Both the position numbers and the translations under genes were made by a program. DNA of 64,000 bases from positions 3,280,001 to 3,344,000 of the forward strand of contig JACCIC010000004.1 of NCBI GenBank assembly GCA_018907035.1, in the 5' to 3' direction. Of the stretch, positions 11,610 through 24,559 are shown piece after piece. The first letter of the stretch is position 1. The number at the start of each line of letters is the position of its first letter. The notes under the pieces are model-generated. The model made no database searches. It was not told where the DNA came from and saw only the letters and a program-made list of their open reading frames with translations. The stretch comes from Sycobia sp. Sy_11. Lineage: Eukaryota; Arthropoda; Insecta; Hymenoptera; Epichrysomallidae.

Positions 11610-12446
11610 GAAGAACTCCAAGTACCATGGCCTTTAGTGGAAGCGGCTCTTGAAAGTACAGAAACGACAAATGTCGATATTACTAGTTCAAGTGAATGTA
11701 ATGAATTATCTTCAATTAGAAATGAAAAGGTTCCATTTGAAGATTTATCTGAAGCAGAAGATGCTCAACAAATTAATTGCATTCAATTACCAATATCTGC
11801 ATTCAATACGGATGAACTGAAAATTTCTTCTCCAGTCACTTCGTGCTTAATGAAAAATGTACATACGACGCAAAGTTCATCAATTATAACTTTTCCACAA
11901 TTGCAGTCAATACGCTTTGTACAAACTAATTTACAAACAACAATCGAGCATAATTCATCAAAAACTGTATTAAATTCAGAATCGTTAGGTACCCAAATTG
12001 AAAATTCGAGTAATGTAATTCAACAAATACATAGTGATTTAAATGCTACTGTTCAAGACGTTGGATCATCTAAAAATTCAAAAAGTTCACTTCAGCATGA
12101 AGTTATTGAAAATATAGATATTGAAAATGAGTTTCAGAATCGAATTAAAAGTACTAAATCTGTTAATTTAGTACAAGATAATATTCAAACTGAAAGTACA
12201 GTAGTTGTTCAACAACAAACATTACTTCCTTTAACACCCCGACAAATTATTACATCTTTTCAACCACAACAAATGTCCAATAATTCAATTACTGTACAAG
12301 GGAAAGTTAATCGCAGTACGGGAATGCAAAATATACAGCGATCTCTTAAAAATGGAAGTAAAGAACAATCAGGACGTCTACGTAATATTACCAAAGAGCC
12401 TCCAGGTGCAGTCAATTTAGAGCGAAGTTATCAAATCTGCCAGGCT
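11610..12446 (+). CDS. Asx: Additional sex combs (Asx), internal coding exon
   Basis: This is a phase-0 exon of 279 codons between acceptor ..TTTATAG|GAAGAA and donor GCT|GTAAGT. It begins EELQVPWPLVEAALESTE and is rich in Ser, Asn and Gln, with a QQQ patch, as in the long disordered middle of Asx/ASXL proteins. Asx is the scaffold partner of the Calypso/BAP1 H2AK118-119 deubiquitinase and acts in nuclear Polycomb regulation. The identity rests on the last exon at 19240-19656, which joins in frame. No start codon is present, because the 5' exons are outside the window. Confidence 0.8.
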
Positions 12447-12884
12447 GTAAGTTTTTATTGTTATAAAATAATATGAAGTTAAAATAAATAACTTTCAATA
12501 ATATACAACATAAATTAAAAGTTGAGTTATTTCTGTTTTCTTATTTTTTCATACACTTTTTAAATAAGTACCGCTTACAATATTCTAAATGCTCAGTACA
12601 AATATTTATTTTTATCAAAACTTTTTGTTTTTAAACTGTGACCTTGTTGAAGACGGAAATGTCCATAAAACCAAGCTTGAAGAAAAATCTGGTCTTGTAA
12701 ATAATTTATTCTAGTGATGTTTATTGTTCGAAATTTATTTTATAAATCTATTTATATGATGTTGATTAATCGTCATTTATTGTATAATTTCGATTAGCGT
12801 TCATCCCTCGGCGTCTAATAATAAGACCTCCTGTTCTATTGGACCACTGATCATATGAGATTTAAAATTCAGAATCTACTAAAT

Positions 12885-13075
12885 ATCTCTCCTCTGCAGT
12901 TGTCTCTATTATATCTGACTATATTATCTTTCTCCTGTGTGTATCTCTCATATATTTGACTGTAGGTCTCTATGTACATCTCTCCTCTGTATGTGTCTCC
13001 CATATATCTTACCATAGATCTCTCTACATATCTATACATTTTATGTGTCTTTCTTATATCTCATTTGTTTTCAAT
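12885..13075. repeat. degenerate tandem repeat, about 50-bp period
   Basis: Roughly four diverged units carry TCTCTCCTCTGTATGTGTCTC and a TATATCT(G/T)ACTATAG-like part. Units begin near 12892, 12930, 12981 and 13032. Confidence 0.55.
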
Positions 13076-13319
13076 CTCCGCGGTTTTGTTTTTAACTACG
13101 GTTGAACTTTTGGACGGCTGCCCTCTTCAATTTTCCAAATTATGAAAATCATTCCTCTGCATTGGTGCGCAGAAACTGTTAATTTAACATAATCTTCATA
13201 TTTAAATAGAATTACATAATGGAAAGAATCAGTAAAATAAAACTAGTATTTGATAACAGACAAATGAAAAATAAAGAATCGTACCACTATTTTATTTCGA
13301 ATTATTATTTTATAACACG

Positions 13320-13510
13320 CTTAATATGGGAGCCTGTTTCAGCAGAGCAACGGGCTCCGGTTCACCTCGCCTCGGTTCTTCGGATTCTTAACTCTCGCCC
13401 GAGAAGAGCCCTGCCGCTCCAGATGCATCGTGTCTTTCAGAGTTGTTTTACATTCCGAACTATAGGCTCTAGTTCATCACACATTCCCCGCTTGGTCACA
13501 TCAAGACTTC
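13320..13510. other. GC-rich patch of unknown origin
   Basis: A sharp rise in GC against the AT-rich intron, starting TATGGGAGCCTGTTTCAGC and ending near CCCCGCTTGGTCACATC. It could be part of a long terminal repeat or another inserted element. No duplicate or coding motif is seen in the window. Confidence 0.35.
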
Positions 13511-13699
13511 AAATCGTAATATATTTATTTTTCTACTCTCTCAACTATAGCTAGCTCAAACACACCAGCCTCAGTTGGGAGAGAGTATCGTTGATTCTCT
13601 TTCCTTTGATTCAATTTAATTTAATCTAATTTAAATGGATTAGGATTGAAGAAGGTCATTATTTTTAGTTATTTTAAAAATAGGAAAACTTATTTATTA

Positions 13700-14983
13700 T
13701 CAGGCATGTGAATAAGTCTTTCCCGTTTTTTTCAAATTTTGAGCCTTTATTATGAAAAAATGGTTACAAATGAATTATTGAAAGTATTGGCCATCGCTAG
13801 CTACAACTTTTTCCCATCTTTCTGGCAACATACGAATCCCGTTGCGAAAAAATTCGACCGGTTTGGCCTCTATCCAGTCATCCACCCATTTTTTGGCTTC
13901 CTCGTAGGAATGGAAGTGCTGGTCAGCCAGGCCATGCGTTATCGATTTGAAAAGATGGTAATCAGACGGAGCAACGTCTGGACTATACGGCGGGTGGGGT
14001 AGGACTTCCCATTTGAGCGTTTCTAAGTATGTTTTCACCGGCGGTGCAACATGTGGGCGAGCATTGTCATGTTGCAAAATAACTTTGTTGTGCCTGTCGG
14101 AGTATTGTGGCCGTTTTCTCGCAGTGCGCGGCTCAAACGCATCAATTGTCGTCGATAGACCTCGCCTGTGATCCTTTCATTCGGTTTCAGAAGCTCATAG
14201 TAAACCACACCTAGCTGGTCCCACCATATACAGAGCATGAGCTTGGCGCCATGAATATTTGGCTTGGCCGTCGATGATGATGCATGGCCGGGTAGTCCCC
14301 ATGATTTTCTTCGCTTCGGATTATCGTAACGTATCCACTTTTCATCGCCAGTCACGATACGATGCAAAAAACCCTTTCTTTTATGTCGCCGAAGCAGCTG
14401 TTCGCAAGTGAAGAAACGCCGTTCGACGTCTCTCAGCTTCAGTTCGTACGGCACCCAATTTCCTTGCTTTTGGATCATTCCCATGGCTTTCAAACGCTTG
14501 GAAATGGTTGTTCGGTCAACTCCCAATGCTTCAGCAAGTTCTTCTTGCGTTTGACAAGAATCTTCATCAAGCAAAGTCGCCAATTCTCGATCTTCAAAGA
14601 TTTGCGGCCGCCCGGAGCGCTCCTTGTCTTCCACGTCGAAATCACCGCTTTTGAAGCGTCGAAACCATCCGCGAACACTTGAATCATCGACACAACCTTC
14701 TCCATAAGCCTCCTGAAGCAATCGATGCGTCTCGGCAGCAGATTTCTTCAAATTGAACCAATAAAGTGAAACTTCCCGCAAATGACGTCGACTCGGCTCA
14801 AATTTCGACATTTTCACGATATCAAAAATTTATGATGCGAAAAAATTTTAACTAATGTGTTAGTATGGAATTGTTGACATATGAATAAGCTTTGATTATG
14901 ACATATGTAACCATTGAATACTCGCACAGTATTGGTGGCGCCATCTCTTACAAAAAACGGGAAAGACTTATTCACACTCCTAA
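13700..14983 (-). mobile_element. mariner element, copy 3, nearly intact, with TA duplications
   Basis: The element is 1284 bp, flanked by TA at 13698-13699 and 14984-14985. Its terminal repeats are (T)CAGGCATGTGAATAAGTCTT on the left and, inverted, TTAGGAGTGTGAATAAGTCTT on the right. It carries one almost complete transposase gene. It lies antisense in an Asx intron. The terminal sequence and protein place it in the same broad group as the copy at 29192-30470. Confidence 0.95.
13775..14817 (-). pseudogene. mariner DD34D transposase with one visible frameshift
   Basis: The frame opens at 14817 or, more like the family, at 14811 (MSKFEPSRRHLREV). It shows the WFRRFKSGDFDVEDKERSGR helix-turn-helix region, the linker WVPYEL, then IVTGDEKW as the first catalytic aspartate. 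The frame breaks in an A-run at about 14114-14117, one base short. It resumes at 14077 with QHDNARPHVA (second aspartate) and PPYSPDVAPSDYHLF (third), and runs to DGQYFQ at 13775. All three catalytic aspartates remain. Confidence 0.92.
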
Positions 14984-16279
14984 TAATTTTTTTTCATTTC
15001 AGCCTTCAGTCTTGCATAGATAATTCTTTCAAATATGTTTCTAATAATTTCACTCTTGCACGGAGATCCGTATGAGGATGAATCATATGAGGGTGTATGC
15101 TATTTGACAAGTAGCATCACATGATGTACCATTAGAAGACAAAAACTGTTGTACTTTATTCTGTATTGGAAAAATATCTTCCTTTTTATAGGAACTGAAA
15201 ACTTACTCTAAGATACAAGATAGATTGTGTGGATTTGGGTTGTCATGGACAATCAAGATACACTATTTAAACCTGGTAATTTCTTATAGAAAATTGTAAT
15301 AGTAACCATATTTACTCTGTTTATTATTTAGATTCATTTCTAACGCAACATTAGTCCCTATGATTGGTTATATGGACATCAATTCCAGTAGGTCCTTCTA
15401 TATTTTTTGGAAAAAAAATAGTGATCCACTTGTTTGAGAATAGTTGAGGTAGATAGAGCATTAAAATCCTTGGCTTTGATCTAATTCTTCTAGCTTACAA
15501 ATATTCACGACGCATACTCTCAACATATCTCTATTCTAATCATTGGATAACTGCACAATAACAAAGGTAATATTTTGTGATCGAACACAAGTAACAAGCC
15601 AGCCTTAATGTAGATGAAAGATTCCAAACTTTTTCTTCGGCTCGTCCAAATAATTTGATCTTATCTAATACATTGAAGAATATTATCTCTTCTAATGCAT
15701 AGAAGAATAAATAAATATCGTCTATGAATATTAAACCTCAACCTATCACTGTTGATTGCTTAAAAGTTGAAATCGATTTCAATCAAAACAGATAGTCTCA
15801 TGTGCCAGAGATTTTGAACTCTATTGTCCAAATTGGATTTAAACATATCAATACTATCACGGAATATTTAATATAATTCCTATTCATAAGTGTAATGTGA
15901 TTGTAATTTTTTTAGTAGTATAAACTCGCAGTTAATGTTCCCTTGCAACAGAGTTCTAAGTCGCTTATTAATCTATTTTTCATAAACCATTAATGAAATG
16001 CCTAGGTGGACTTTTATAATCAAACATACAAGTCATTTATAAATACCTCTTTATTTTGTGCTTGAGCATTTTTATTAATTTAGATATATAGTGGCTGTCC
16101 TTTACTTTATTGTTAGTTGGAAGTTGGTTATCAAGTCATAAATAATTTCATAAAATTAGATGAGACTTTGAAATTAATGTTTGCATGTTTATTTTTTTAT
16201 AATTTATTATTTTATTTGGACAATTTAAATTTAAATACTAGATTCAAATGCAAAATACATTCTGTAAAAAATCTTATTA

Positions 16280-16405
16280 ATTAATGGTAAATTAATAAAT
16301 ATTTTTATCGGTCTTACAATCTTTATACTATAATATATTATACTAAAATAATGGCAGTCTGACTGTCAAAACAGTCGACATAAGTACAAGTTTTAATTTT
16401 TAATT
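16280..16405. repeat. short foldback made of Penelope-like element ends
   Basis: AAATTAATAAATATTTTTAT and CGGTCTTACAATC at the left match one PLE end. GGCAGTCTGACTGTC follows, the same palindrome-like motif as in the PLE pLTRs. ACAGTCGACATAAGTACAAG at the right matches the outer PLE end in inverse orientation. Confidence 0.6.
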
Positions 16406-16743
16406 AATGTTAATCTCATTATTTTGCAAATGTTTTGTTCTTTTACCATTTTATCCTGAATTAGATTGAAGTAAAAAATAGCACGAAAGTGGATAACAAT
16501 AAGTTAAATAATACGAAATCAAACAATACATACTAATAGAACATAATATGTATGCAATTCATAATAACTATTCGTAAGATATATTGAGATTGATATAATT
16601 TAAAAATGAGTTTTGCTAAGAATGTTATTACGATGTTTAAATTTGACATAGTCAGATATAAAGAAAGAACGTTTTCAAGATATATTATTGTTGTTGATGA
16701 TTATTACATCCTATATGCAATACAGTTTGAATATATTTTTTAG

Positions 16744-16983
16744 GTAATAGCTAGTTCGCCAAACAGAGATCAACTTAAAGCACACTTGAAGCCTCCACCA
16801 AGTTTTCTTATTAAAGGTGAAAAATTGATTTCAAATAACAAGTTTGGTACTCGTAATATAAATAGCACAAAGACACACAAACAGTGCTATTTAAATCAGA
16901 GTGGAACAATCATTCAAAATAAATTACAAGGTGTAATGCTAAAACATATTTTTACTGCATCTCAGGAAAATTCTTCAGAAGAG
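16744..16983 (+). CDS. Asx: Additional sex combs (Asx), internal coding exon
   Basis: The 80 codons are in phase 0 on both sides: acceptor TTTTTTAG|GTA and donor GAG|GTAAAT. It reads VIASSPNRDQLKAHLKPPPS then FLIKGEKLI. The lysine-rich, unstructured residues join in frame with the exons before and after. No domain can be assigned from the sequence alone, and the exon call depends on its splice sites and phase. Confidence 0.75.
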
Positions 16984-18563
16984 GTAAATATTATAGTTGT
17001 AGAATTTAATCGCACTTTATTTTACTATATCTAAGTATGTATTTAAACAATCTTTAAGTATTTTTAATGAAAAGAACTGCTTAATAACTACTTGTTGAAA
17101 TTTTTGTTTGTTGCTAAATAAAAAAATACAGACCTTAAATTAATTTATATTTACTAATATTGCATTTAATTGTATGTTGATATGTAATTTAGCGATAATC
17201 CTATAATATAAAGTTTTCCGTGGTATTATACTTGTTTTGATCGCACTCTTTCTACGGAAAAGTGAGAAGTTATATAGATAATTACAGTTTATAGAAGATT
17301 GAGAGGTACCTTCGTTCCTCAATGAAGACGTTGACACCCCATTAAATGAGTACATGCTATACCTGAATCCTAGCCCCTTTTCATAGCGTAATTGAAAAAT
17401 ATCAGTGCCCGCAGTACTACACAAGGTAGTACCTAGCTATACTTTTCAATAAATATTATCATTCTTATCAATACTTTCAGCTATTCCCTGATAGAAATGC
17501 ATTCTATTTTTAAGGTATAAACAAGGAATTTTCAAATGAAGATACCTAGTGACAGGTTATCTTTGTTCGGTAGTAAACAGGAAAACATGTAACGTTTTTT
17601 ACGGTCATTCCGGCCGATTTATAGTTACATTTTTTCAAGCTATTTTTTCGGTATGTACGGCCTATAATAGTTAGTTTCGTATCAATGTATTTTTGGTTAT
17701 GACTAAAATTTATCTTAAAACAAGGTTGAGCGTGGTATAACATATAACCTAGCTAAAAAATTGATATCGTTATTATGCTTTCTTATATAAATTCAATGAC
17801 TTAATCATTATTTTAATTAATTAATTATAAATGATGATCAAGCTGATTTCGAAAATTTTGAAGTAACTTATAAGTACGTTGGTTCCATATACCTTATACA
17901 TCTAAATATATATACAATGCATGGACAATAGCTTACACATTCGTATACAATATATGTTACACTTATATGAAGTCCTAATCGGGCTTATATACTAACTAAG
18001 TTAATGTTTTAACACTTGCGGGAATGGCAAATCATCAGACATGCCGTATGAACACTTTCCGTAAAATCAAGTTACGAATTAGTTATGAACTCAGCATGAT
18101 TTTTAATTTAAAAAATTAATTTTATTTTATGAAATTCCAAAAATTTCAAAGGATATTATTTATTTTATAAATAAATAGGATAGAATTATTAATTAAGAAC
18201 CAAGAATTGAAGCCGGTATAAGACATCAAAGAATAGAATTTTTTAATTCATTGCTTCACACGAAATTTTAGATATGAAATAATAAAAGGAAAATATTTCC
18301 AAAATTAATTTATTATGTATAATTTTTAAGATGATAAAATCGAACGAAAAGTAGACTTTACTATTACTTTGTAATTTTTTTAAATTATTAGTTTCCGTAT
18401 CTTATGATTTTTCTTTTATTAAATCAACAACATAATGTTATAACATTATATAAATATTAACTGTTAAATAAATTGATCATTTACTAACCAGAAATAAGGT
18501 TCAAATCAAACTAATTTCTACCTAGTTTTTAACTAGTTTTTAAACCTAGTTTCTACCTTTTTC

Positions 18564-18628
<65 letters not shown>

Positions 18629-19239
18629 CAACGTTTTAAACGTATGTATTATATTTTTGACTAATTTTAAGCACTTCTAATTCTTATCATCGTTTTCCCA
18701 ATATTTGGGGTTTAGGAGTAAAATATTTTTTAAAGCATTTTTGAACGAAGCTTCTTAAAAGTTTTCCACGTCTTATGATAAAAGGAATATTTGTAGTCGG
18801 AGATAAGTGTTAAATAAACTAATACATCGAGATAAAACACTTTGTATCTTTTAACCCAAATAAATTGTATTAATATACTTATTCTTTTAATTTTAAAAGT
18901 TGGTAATATTTTGCATATTATATTTACCCTTTAGCTAATTTTGATATTAACTAGCATTACTATTACATTATGGAATAGAAATTGTTTAAATGAAATATTA
19001 TTAAGTTAATGTTAGTTTACAATTGCATTAAAATCACAATTGAGAAAATTATTAAAAGAATAAATAAATTATGAAAACTGTCAACATTTTTTGATATTAT
19101 TATTATTCTTATAATCATCAACACCATTCAATTTTATTTTAATTTTAAATCCTATCTTTATTATATTAAATAATTTAAAATATAATTGTTATGGTGTAAA
19201 TTAATGTTTATTTCGAAATAAATTATAACATTTTTACAG
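16984..19239. other. Asx: last Asx intron
   Basis: It runs from donor GTAAAT to acceptor TTTTTACAG. The sequence is AT-rich, with an (AT)n microsatellite at 18566-18625. No transposon remnant is recognised. Confidence 0.7.
18566..18625. repeat. (AT)n microsatellite
   Basis: About 30 AT units without interruption. Confidence 0.98.
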
Positions 19240-19656
19240 ATTTTTGAAAATATTTCTACGAATCAAATTGACTGTAATAATACGGGTGGAATTGGACAAT
19301 ATATACTTGTTAAACGGACTGGAGCTACTGACAATGCTCCAAGAGCATCTTCTGCTCCACCAATGCCTCCACAAATAGCTGGGATGAATCTTGGAGTACA
19401 TATATTACGTGGCAGGCCAGCAAGTGCCGGTGAAAGTTCACATCAAGCTGTTTCATTGAAATCAAAAGGAATAGATTATCGTGATGCTGGAGGTGCTGAA
19501 CCTGATACTCCAAATATTATTATAGGTGGTCACCCTTCATTACCATGTGAATGTAGCATTCAAGGAGCTATGGTAATATGTCGACAATGCGGAGCTTTTT
19601 GTCATGACTCTTGTATCAGCTCCCAATGTATCTGCGCTATTTGTCTTATACCTTGA
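19240..19656 (+). CDS. Asx: Additional sex combs (Asx), last exon with PHD finger and stop
   Basis: The 138 codons end at TGA 19654-19656. Early on it reads GQYILVKRTGATDNAPRASS. The last 36 residues form the atypical PHD finger that ends Asx/ASXL proteins: CxC, then GAMVICRQCGAFCHDSC, then CICAIC, giving nine cysteines and one histidine. From memory, vertebrate ASXL proteins have CQGCGAFCHDDC at this place. This is the strongest evidence for the gene. The PHD finger is thought to bind modified histone or DNA. The protein ends two residues after the last LI. Confidence 0.95.
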   Translation: MFENISTNQIDCNNTGGIGQYILVKRTGATDNAPRASSAPPMPPQIAGMNLGVHILRGRPASAGESSHQAVSLKSKGIDYRDAGGAEPDTPNIIIGGHPSLPCECSIQGAMVICRQCGAFCHDSCISSQCICAICLIP

Positions 19657-20973
19657 ATCTCTTTATTTTTATTATTTTAACAAATTGAATTTTTTTTAAA
19701 TGTATGTGGTTTTTATAGTATTGCTCTAAAATGATCTATTGTATAGAAATATACCACATATTGTTACAAATAATTTATGAGAAACTCTACATTTCTTTTC
19801 AAGAATATAAATTTGCATGATTATTGATATATCGGCAATTAACTATAAAGTTAATTATATTCAAAAACTTCTTTATTTATTTTTCTACTCGTTTCCTTTA
19901 AATGTAATATAAAAATTATAGAATAATTTAAGTACTATTGTTTTAATCTTTAGAGGACGGGAAAACTCGTATACGGGCCGTGTATAAGAATTTCTATAAA
20001 AACATTTAATCTTAACTGAATTCAGTATATGGTGTTTTTTAGGCAACTGATTCAGAATCTGACATTAATTCCTGAAAATTCGTAAATCAAAAATGGCACG
20101 TTAAAGATTTCAGACAAGATTTTCTAAATGCTCAATAAATTCACGTGGAATTTGGTATGCAGAGGTTTTGAAATCATTGATTATAGCTATGAAATCAGCT
20201 ACTTCAAAAATCCTCGTGTATCAGATTAAATATCAATCAATTGACTTTCTGGAACAAAAAATCGATTTTTATCAAATATACAAAAATTAACATTAGCTTT
20301 ACCATTGTGAATGGGTATTATATATAATATCATAATAAACAATTAGACTACGTTACTTTTAAGATATCATCAGATATCATGTTTAACCAATTTCAATAGA
20401 AAAATAAGATAAAGTAAAAACAAAAATAAAATTCCATCCTCTCAAGGTTAATAATAGTAATAATTTATACGGGGTTTTGATTAAATTAAATTTTATTAAA
20501 ACCACAATTTCATGAATCCTATTGTTCAACCAAAGTTAGAAATTCAATGGATTATATTTAAGAAACATTTAATGTAAATATATAGTAAATATAATATACG
20601 TTAAACATAATACATTGTTTTGTCAATGTTATTTGTAAATATAAAAATTAATCTTAAATTTTGTATTATCATTTTGTTGACGTAGCTATAATAGTTTTGC
20701 TTGATTATTTTCTTATTATTAGATTCAATGTTTTTCCTTGTAGATATATGAATATTATATGCTACAATTTTTTTTCCTTCGAACATTATAATGTAATTGA
20801 TAATGATTAGAACTAAAAATTATTTTTTTTAAATGCTATTTATTTAAATTACAGTAATATAACTATGAATATATTGAATGAAAAGTCTATGTAACATTTT
20901 AGCAGATTATAGAAAACCTTATTCAAGGCTATATAGAAATTAAAAAAATTTAATTGAATTAACTCAATTTTTA

Positions 20974-21023
<50 letters not shown>

Positions 21024-21995
21024 CGCGTGTGTGTGCGCGCGTGTGTGTGTGTATGTGTGTGTCTGCGCATGTGCGCGTGCACGTAATTACAATTACAATA
21101 TTTTTTACAGTTAAAGAATCTTGTTAAAATATTGATGTATTCATAAATAAGAAATATAAGTAGCTAACTCTAAAACAGAAAACTAACAAATACAGTCCCA
21201 TATAAAACGATTTAATGTATAATTGAAGAGTGTGCAAAACATATAAAGTAGTAATATAACGTAGATTATATTATACTTTATAATTCTACTAAATAATATC
21301 TTATAAAATATCAAAATCGACTTGTGCCACATATTTCGACTTCTGAACAAATAAGTATCCAATGACATTTTTATCGCTTATCTACCTTCGTAGGTTATAA
21401 TTTCGTTAATAGATATGTAGTTTTTTCGTGATATATTGACATAGTTAATTATTAGAAGTAAATTTAAATTTTACATTCCTATTTTAATTTGTATTAATAT
21501 ATTTAATAAAAATCTCATAATTTTATTATACAATCTATTTGAAACATCAATCCCCTTACCAGCCTTCTCTCTTTATGTATTTTTTCTTATCTCCTGCATT
21601 TAGAATTATATGAATGATCTGTATATATTTTGAAATTATTTCATGAACTTAGTTTGTCTATTTTTGATTAGCCAAATGACAAAAAATTATTTTTTACCTG
21701 CATATACGCAAAGCACTTATTTGAAGAACTATTAAACTATGAAACTATTCAAAGTACCTAGTACGACCAGATTTATAGAGAATAAAATCAAGGACAATAT
21801 GAGCATCGTATAGAATTTTATACAATTATAGTTTTTGCAAAAATTAGAATCAAAAGTGAAATTTATTATTTTTAAACAAATTCATTAGCATGTTCCATTT
21901 TTCAATTTAACCCTGATATCACGGCTATAGTTTAGTATTTAATGCCTTGATAAATCGGTTCTTATGATGAAGATAGCCACCCGATGGAGACACTG
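19657..21995. other. Asx 3' untranslated region and AT-rich intergenic sequence
   Basis: No clear AATAAA signal could be fixed to a transcript end. It contains a (GT)n microsatellite at 20976-21075 and otherwise no coding signal. Confidence 0.5.
20976..21075. repeat. (GT)n/(GC)n microsatellite
   Basis: GT repeats with GCGCGC interruptions near 21016-21042. Confidence 0.97.
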
Positions 21996-22809
21996 ATGAA
22001 GAAAAAAATATCCTTTATTATTTACATTAATAACACACGGAGGTCTTAATTACCATTCTAGGTTGGATACAATTTTGGATGATAAATTCTATGTCAATGG
22101 TACGGTGATTATATACGACCGCTTGGTGGTTGGGAAATGAACTTTTTTGGTCACTGTGAATCTCATTTTCTAGAGATTGCGTGCGATAAAGTGAACCCAG
22201 ATATTGTTCAGCCTGATCCTTGTTATGGATGCGATTGCACACATGCCCAATATAATTGTTCATTTCTGCAAAAACGCAGTCTGCGCGTAAGAAAAGCATT
22301 CGAATGTAGTAGAAAACATATTAATGGTAGCGCAGTTGCAAGTCTGAGTTCTGGAATGGAATTTCCTCTACCATCCTTTAGAGAAGATCGACCCATCTCT
22401 TGTAGAGCTCTCTAGTTTATTGCGCCAATAGAATGGTGCCAGCCAACGGCGGACGGAATACCCAGATATTAATATTATTATTTGTATATGTACGGAGTTG
22501 GGCCTTCCGGAACCTGGCCGCATAGGAAACCCTTCGCGTCTCTCTCTCAGACCAGCAGCCACTATCATAAGCAGGCCTCCAAAAACAAAAGTATTCTGTT
22601 CGCCATGCTGGCATTGATGTCCTCCATATTCCAAGGATGTAGCCATTAGATACTGTTACCTACTTTCAGATATGTTATAAGTACCTTGTCCCTTCTTCTA
22701 TTGAGGCCAAGAATAACCTTAGTCCAGACCTTAGTGTTTCTAATGATAATGAAGGCTTTCGTCTGCCTGGATTTCCCATTTTCCATCCCATGTCGGCTGT
22801 TTTGCTCTG

Positions 22810-23580
22810 CTACTTATCCCTCGATCTCCCCTTGATGAGGGTATTACAGAGTCCTACAGCCGGCTCCGGGTCACTATAGGCAGCTCTAGCTCCCATTTTG
22901 GCAAGATCATCTGCCACCATGTTTCCCTTGATCCTTTGATGATCCGGGACCTTTACTTTCTCAGCCAACCTGTTCGGGACCAGAAAACAATCTCTAACCA
23001 GCTTAGATTTGGTATTGTAGCTGTTTAGCGCTTGTAGCACGCTCTTACTATCTGAGCAGATGCAAATATGGGTGGTGGGGTCCGCCTCCGCAGCCATCTT
23101 CACCCCTTGAATTATTCCGATTAACTCAGCTGGAAAAACGATGGGGTATCGCACCAATTGGACAATTGTTTCCCTGCGATTACTTCTGCGATATACCCCT
23201 GCACCCGAACCCCTTTTACTCTTAGAGCTGTCTGTGAACCACAGTTCTCTAATGTTTGGGATGCATGTTAAGCCAGATTTCGATTCTTCTTTGGATGGGA
23301 TACTGGCTCTATATTTTTTGTCGAAGAGGAATCTCTCGTTCGTACCGGCCAGATTCTTTCGTAAAATTGCCTTTCCGTCCAGTCCCTTGGGTAATGGCTC
23401 CTTCCTACAAACCTCTTCGAGTAAGCTTTTAATTTTGTGGAGAGCTTTTGCTACCGCACCCGCCAGAGTCAATGCTATTGGTTCTATCTTGAGGAGCATG
23501 CATTGGGCCGCAGTAGGTGTAGACCTAATGGCACCTGAGATACTTCTCACTACCAGACTCACAGCAGGGGACAAGGCCAT
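22810..23580 (-). pseudogene. LINE RNase H domain
   Basis: The open frame at 23580-22810 contains LWFTDSSKSKRGSGAGVY (first catalytic Asp), FPAELIGIIQGVK (Glu), ICSDSKSVLQAL (second Asp) and GNMVADDLAKMGA (final Asp). The usual WVPGHxGI segment is altered to VPDHQRI. It would remove template RNA during copying. The first part of the frame (ALHKIKSLLEEVC) is the linker from the reverse transcriptase. Confidence 0.85.
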
Positions 23581-23599
23581 TCTCTCCCATTAGACTAGA

Positions 23600-24500
23600 G
23601 CACCATATGTTAGCATGGGTTTTAGAACAGAGTTGTATATCCACTTCATCGTGTCTGGTCTGAGGCCCCACGTCCTACCTATGGCCCTCCTAACCTGCCA
23701 CAGTTCAGCCGTCAGCCTGTCATCTGTGTCTTCCAGTTGATTTTTCTACGATATCTTACTATCGATGATACGTTCTAGGTACTGCACTTGCTTCATGAGG
23801 ATTAAGGGTTGCCCTTCTAAAGTCAAAATGCATTCTTTATTGCATTTGTATTTTCTGGTACAGAGTCTGACTTCATTCTTCCTTGGGTTAATAGCCAGAC
23901 CTGTCTGCACCATCCGTCCACCACAGTGAGGGTGCCTTGTAAGATTCCCATAAGGGGATCTATAAAGGGTCCTCTGGCGATAACCATGATGTCATCGGCG
24001 TAGTCCACAGCCGTATCGCCCATGTCGCTCAGTCGTTTCAGAAGGTCGTTCACCACGAGACACCGTATGAGTGGAGATAGTACGCCACCCTGCGGGCACC
24101 CAGACTCCACAACATCTCGTAGGGTCGTACTTCCTTTTCTGGTTTCCAGAACACGATTTCACAACATATGGTCGATCCGTTCCACAATGAACAAGGGAAT
24201 CTCATGTTCATGCATGACCTCTTTGATAACTTTCCATAATGTACGATTGAAAGTTCCTTAGATTTCCATAAGCACACCTGTGACAAAACCTTTGGCCTCT
24301 ACTTGTGAACGAATCACAGATACGGTCCTATATAGTGTCCTCTCTGTAGCTCTTCCGGCGCAATCTGCGTGTTGCTCCCTATGGAATCGATTTTCCACCA
24401 AAGCGTTGTCCCTGATGAATCTGTCAATCATTCTTTCTACCGTCATAAGGATAAAGAATATCAAGCTATTGCGTCGAAACTCCTTTGGGGATGTATAACC
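23600..24500 (-). pseudogene. LINE reverse transcriptase, broken
   Basis: ERMIDRFIRDNALVENRFHR and CAGRATERTL (about 24360-24440) are RT finger/palm residues. GCPQGGVLSPLI follows at about 24070-24105, then VDYADDIMVIA with the catalytic YADD at 23991-24002. Frameshifts lie between these blocks. Confidence 0.85.
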
Positions 24501-24559
24501 GCATTCGCCTGCGTTAGGTATCTCAACATGGTGGCATTCGCCTCATTAGGTATCTCCAA

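Larger units (their letters stand above)
12447..16743. other. Asx: Asx intron with repeats
   Basis: The intron runs from donor GTAAGT to acceptor TTTTTTAG. It carries a degenerate tandem repeat (12885-13075), a GC-rich patch (13320-13510), a full-length mariner (13700-14983) and a PLE-derived foldback (16280-16405). The rest is AT-rich and shows nothing I recognise. Confidence 0.7.

Noticed and set aside
14930..14950. GGTGGCGCCATCT as a CTCF-type site
   Set aside because: It is part of the mariner terminal region and recurs with the element.
20849..21082. His/Thr-rich minus-strand frame
   Set aside because: It is only the translation of the (GT)n microsatellite.
22137..22415. Plus-strand frame with several cysteines (CYGCDCTHAQYNC)
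   Set aside because: It is opposite to the LINE tail and has no family match I recognise; the cysteines do not follow a known zinc-finger spacing.
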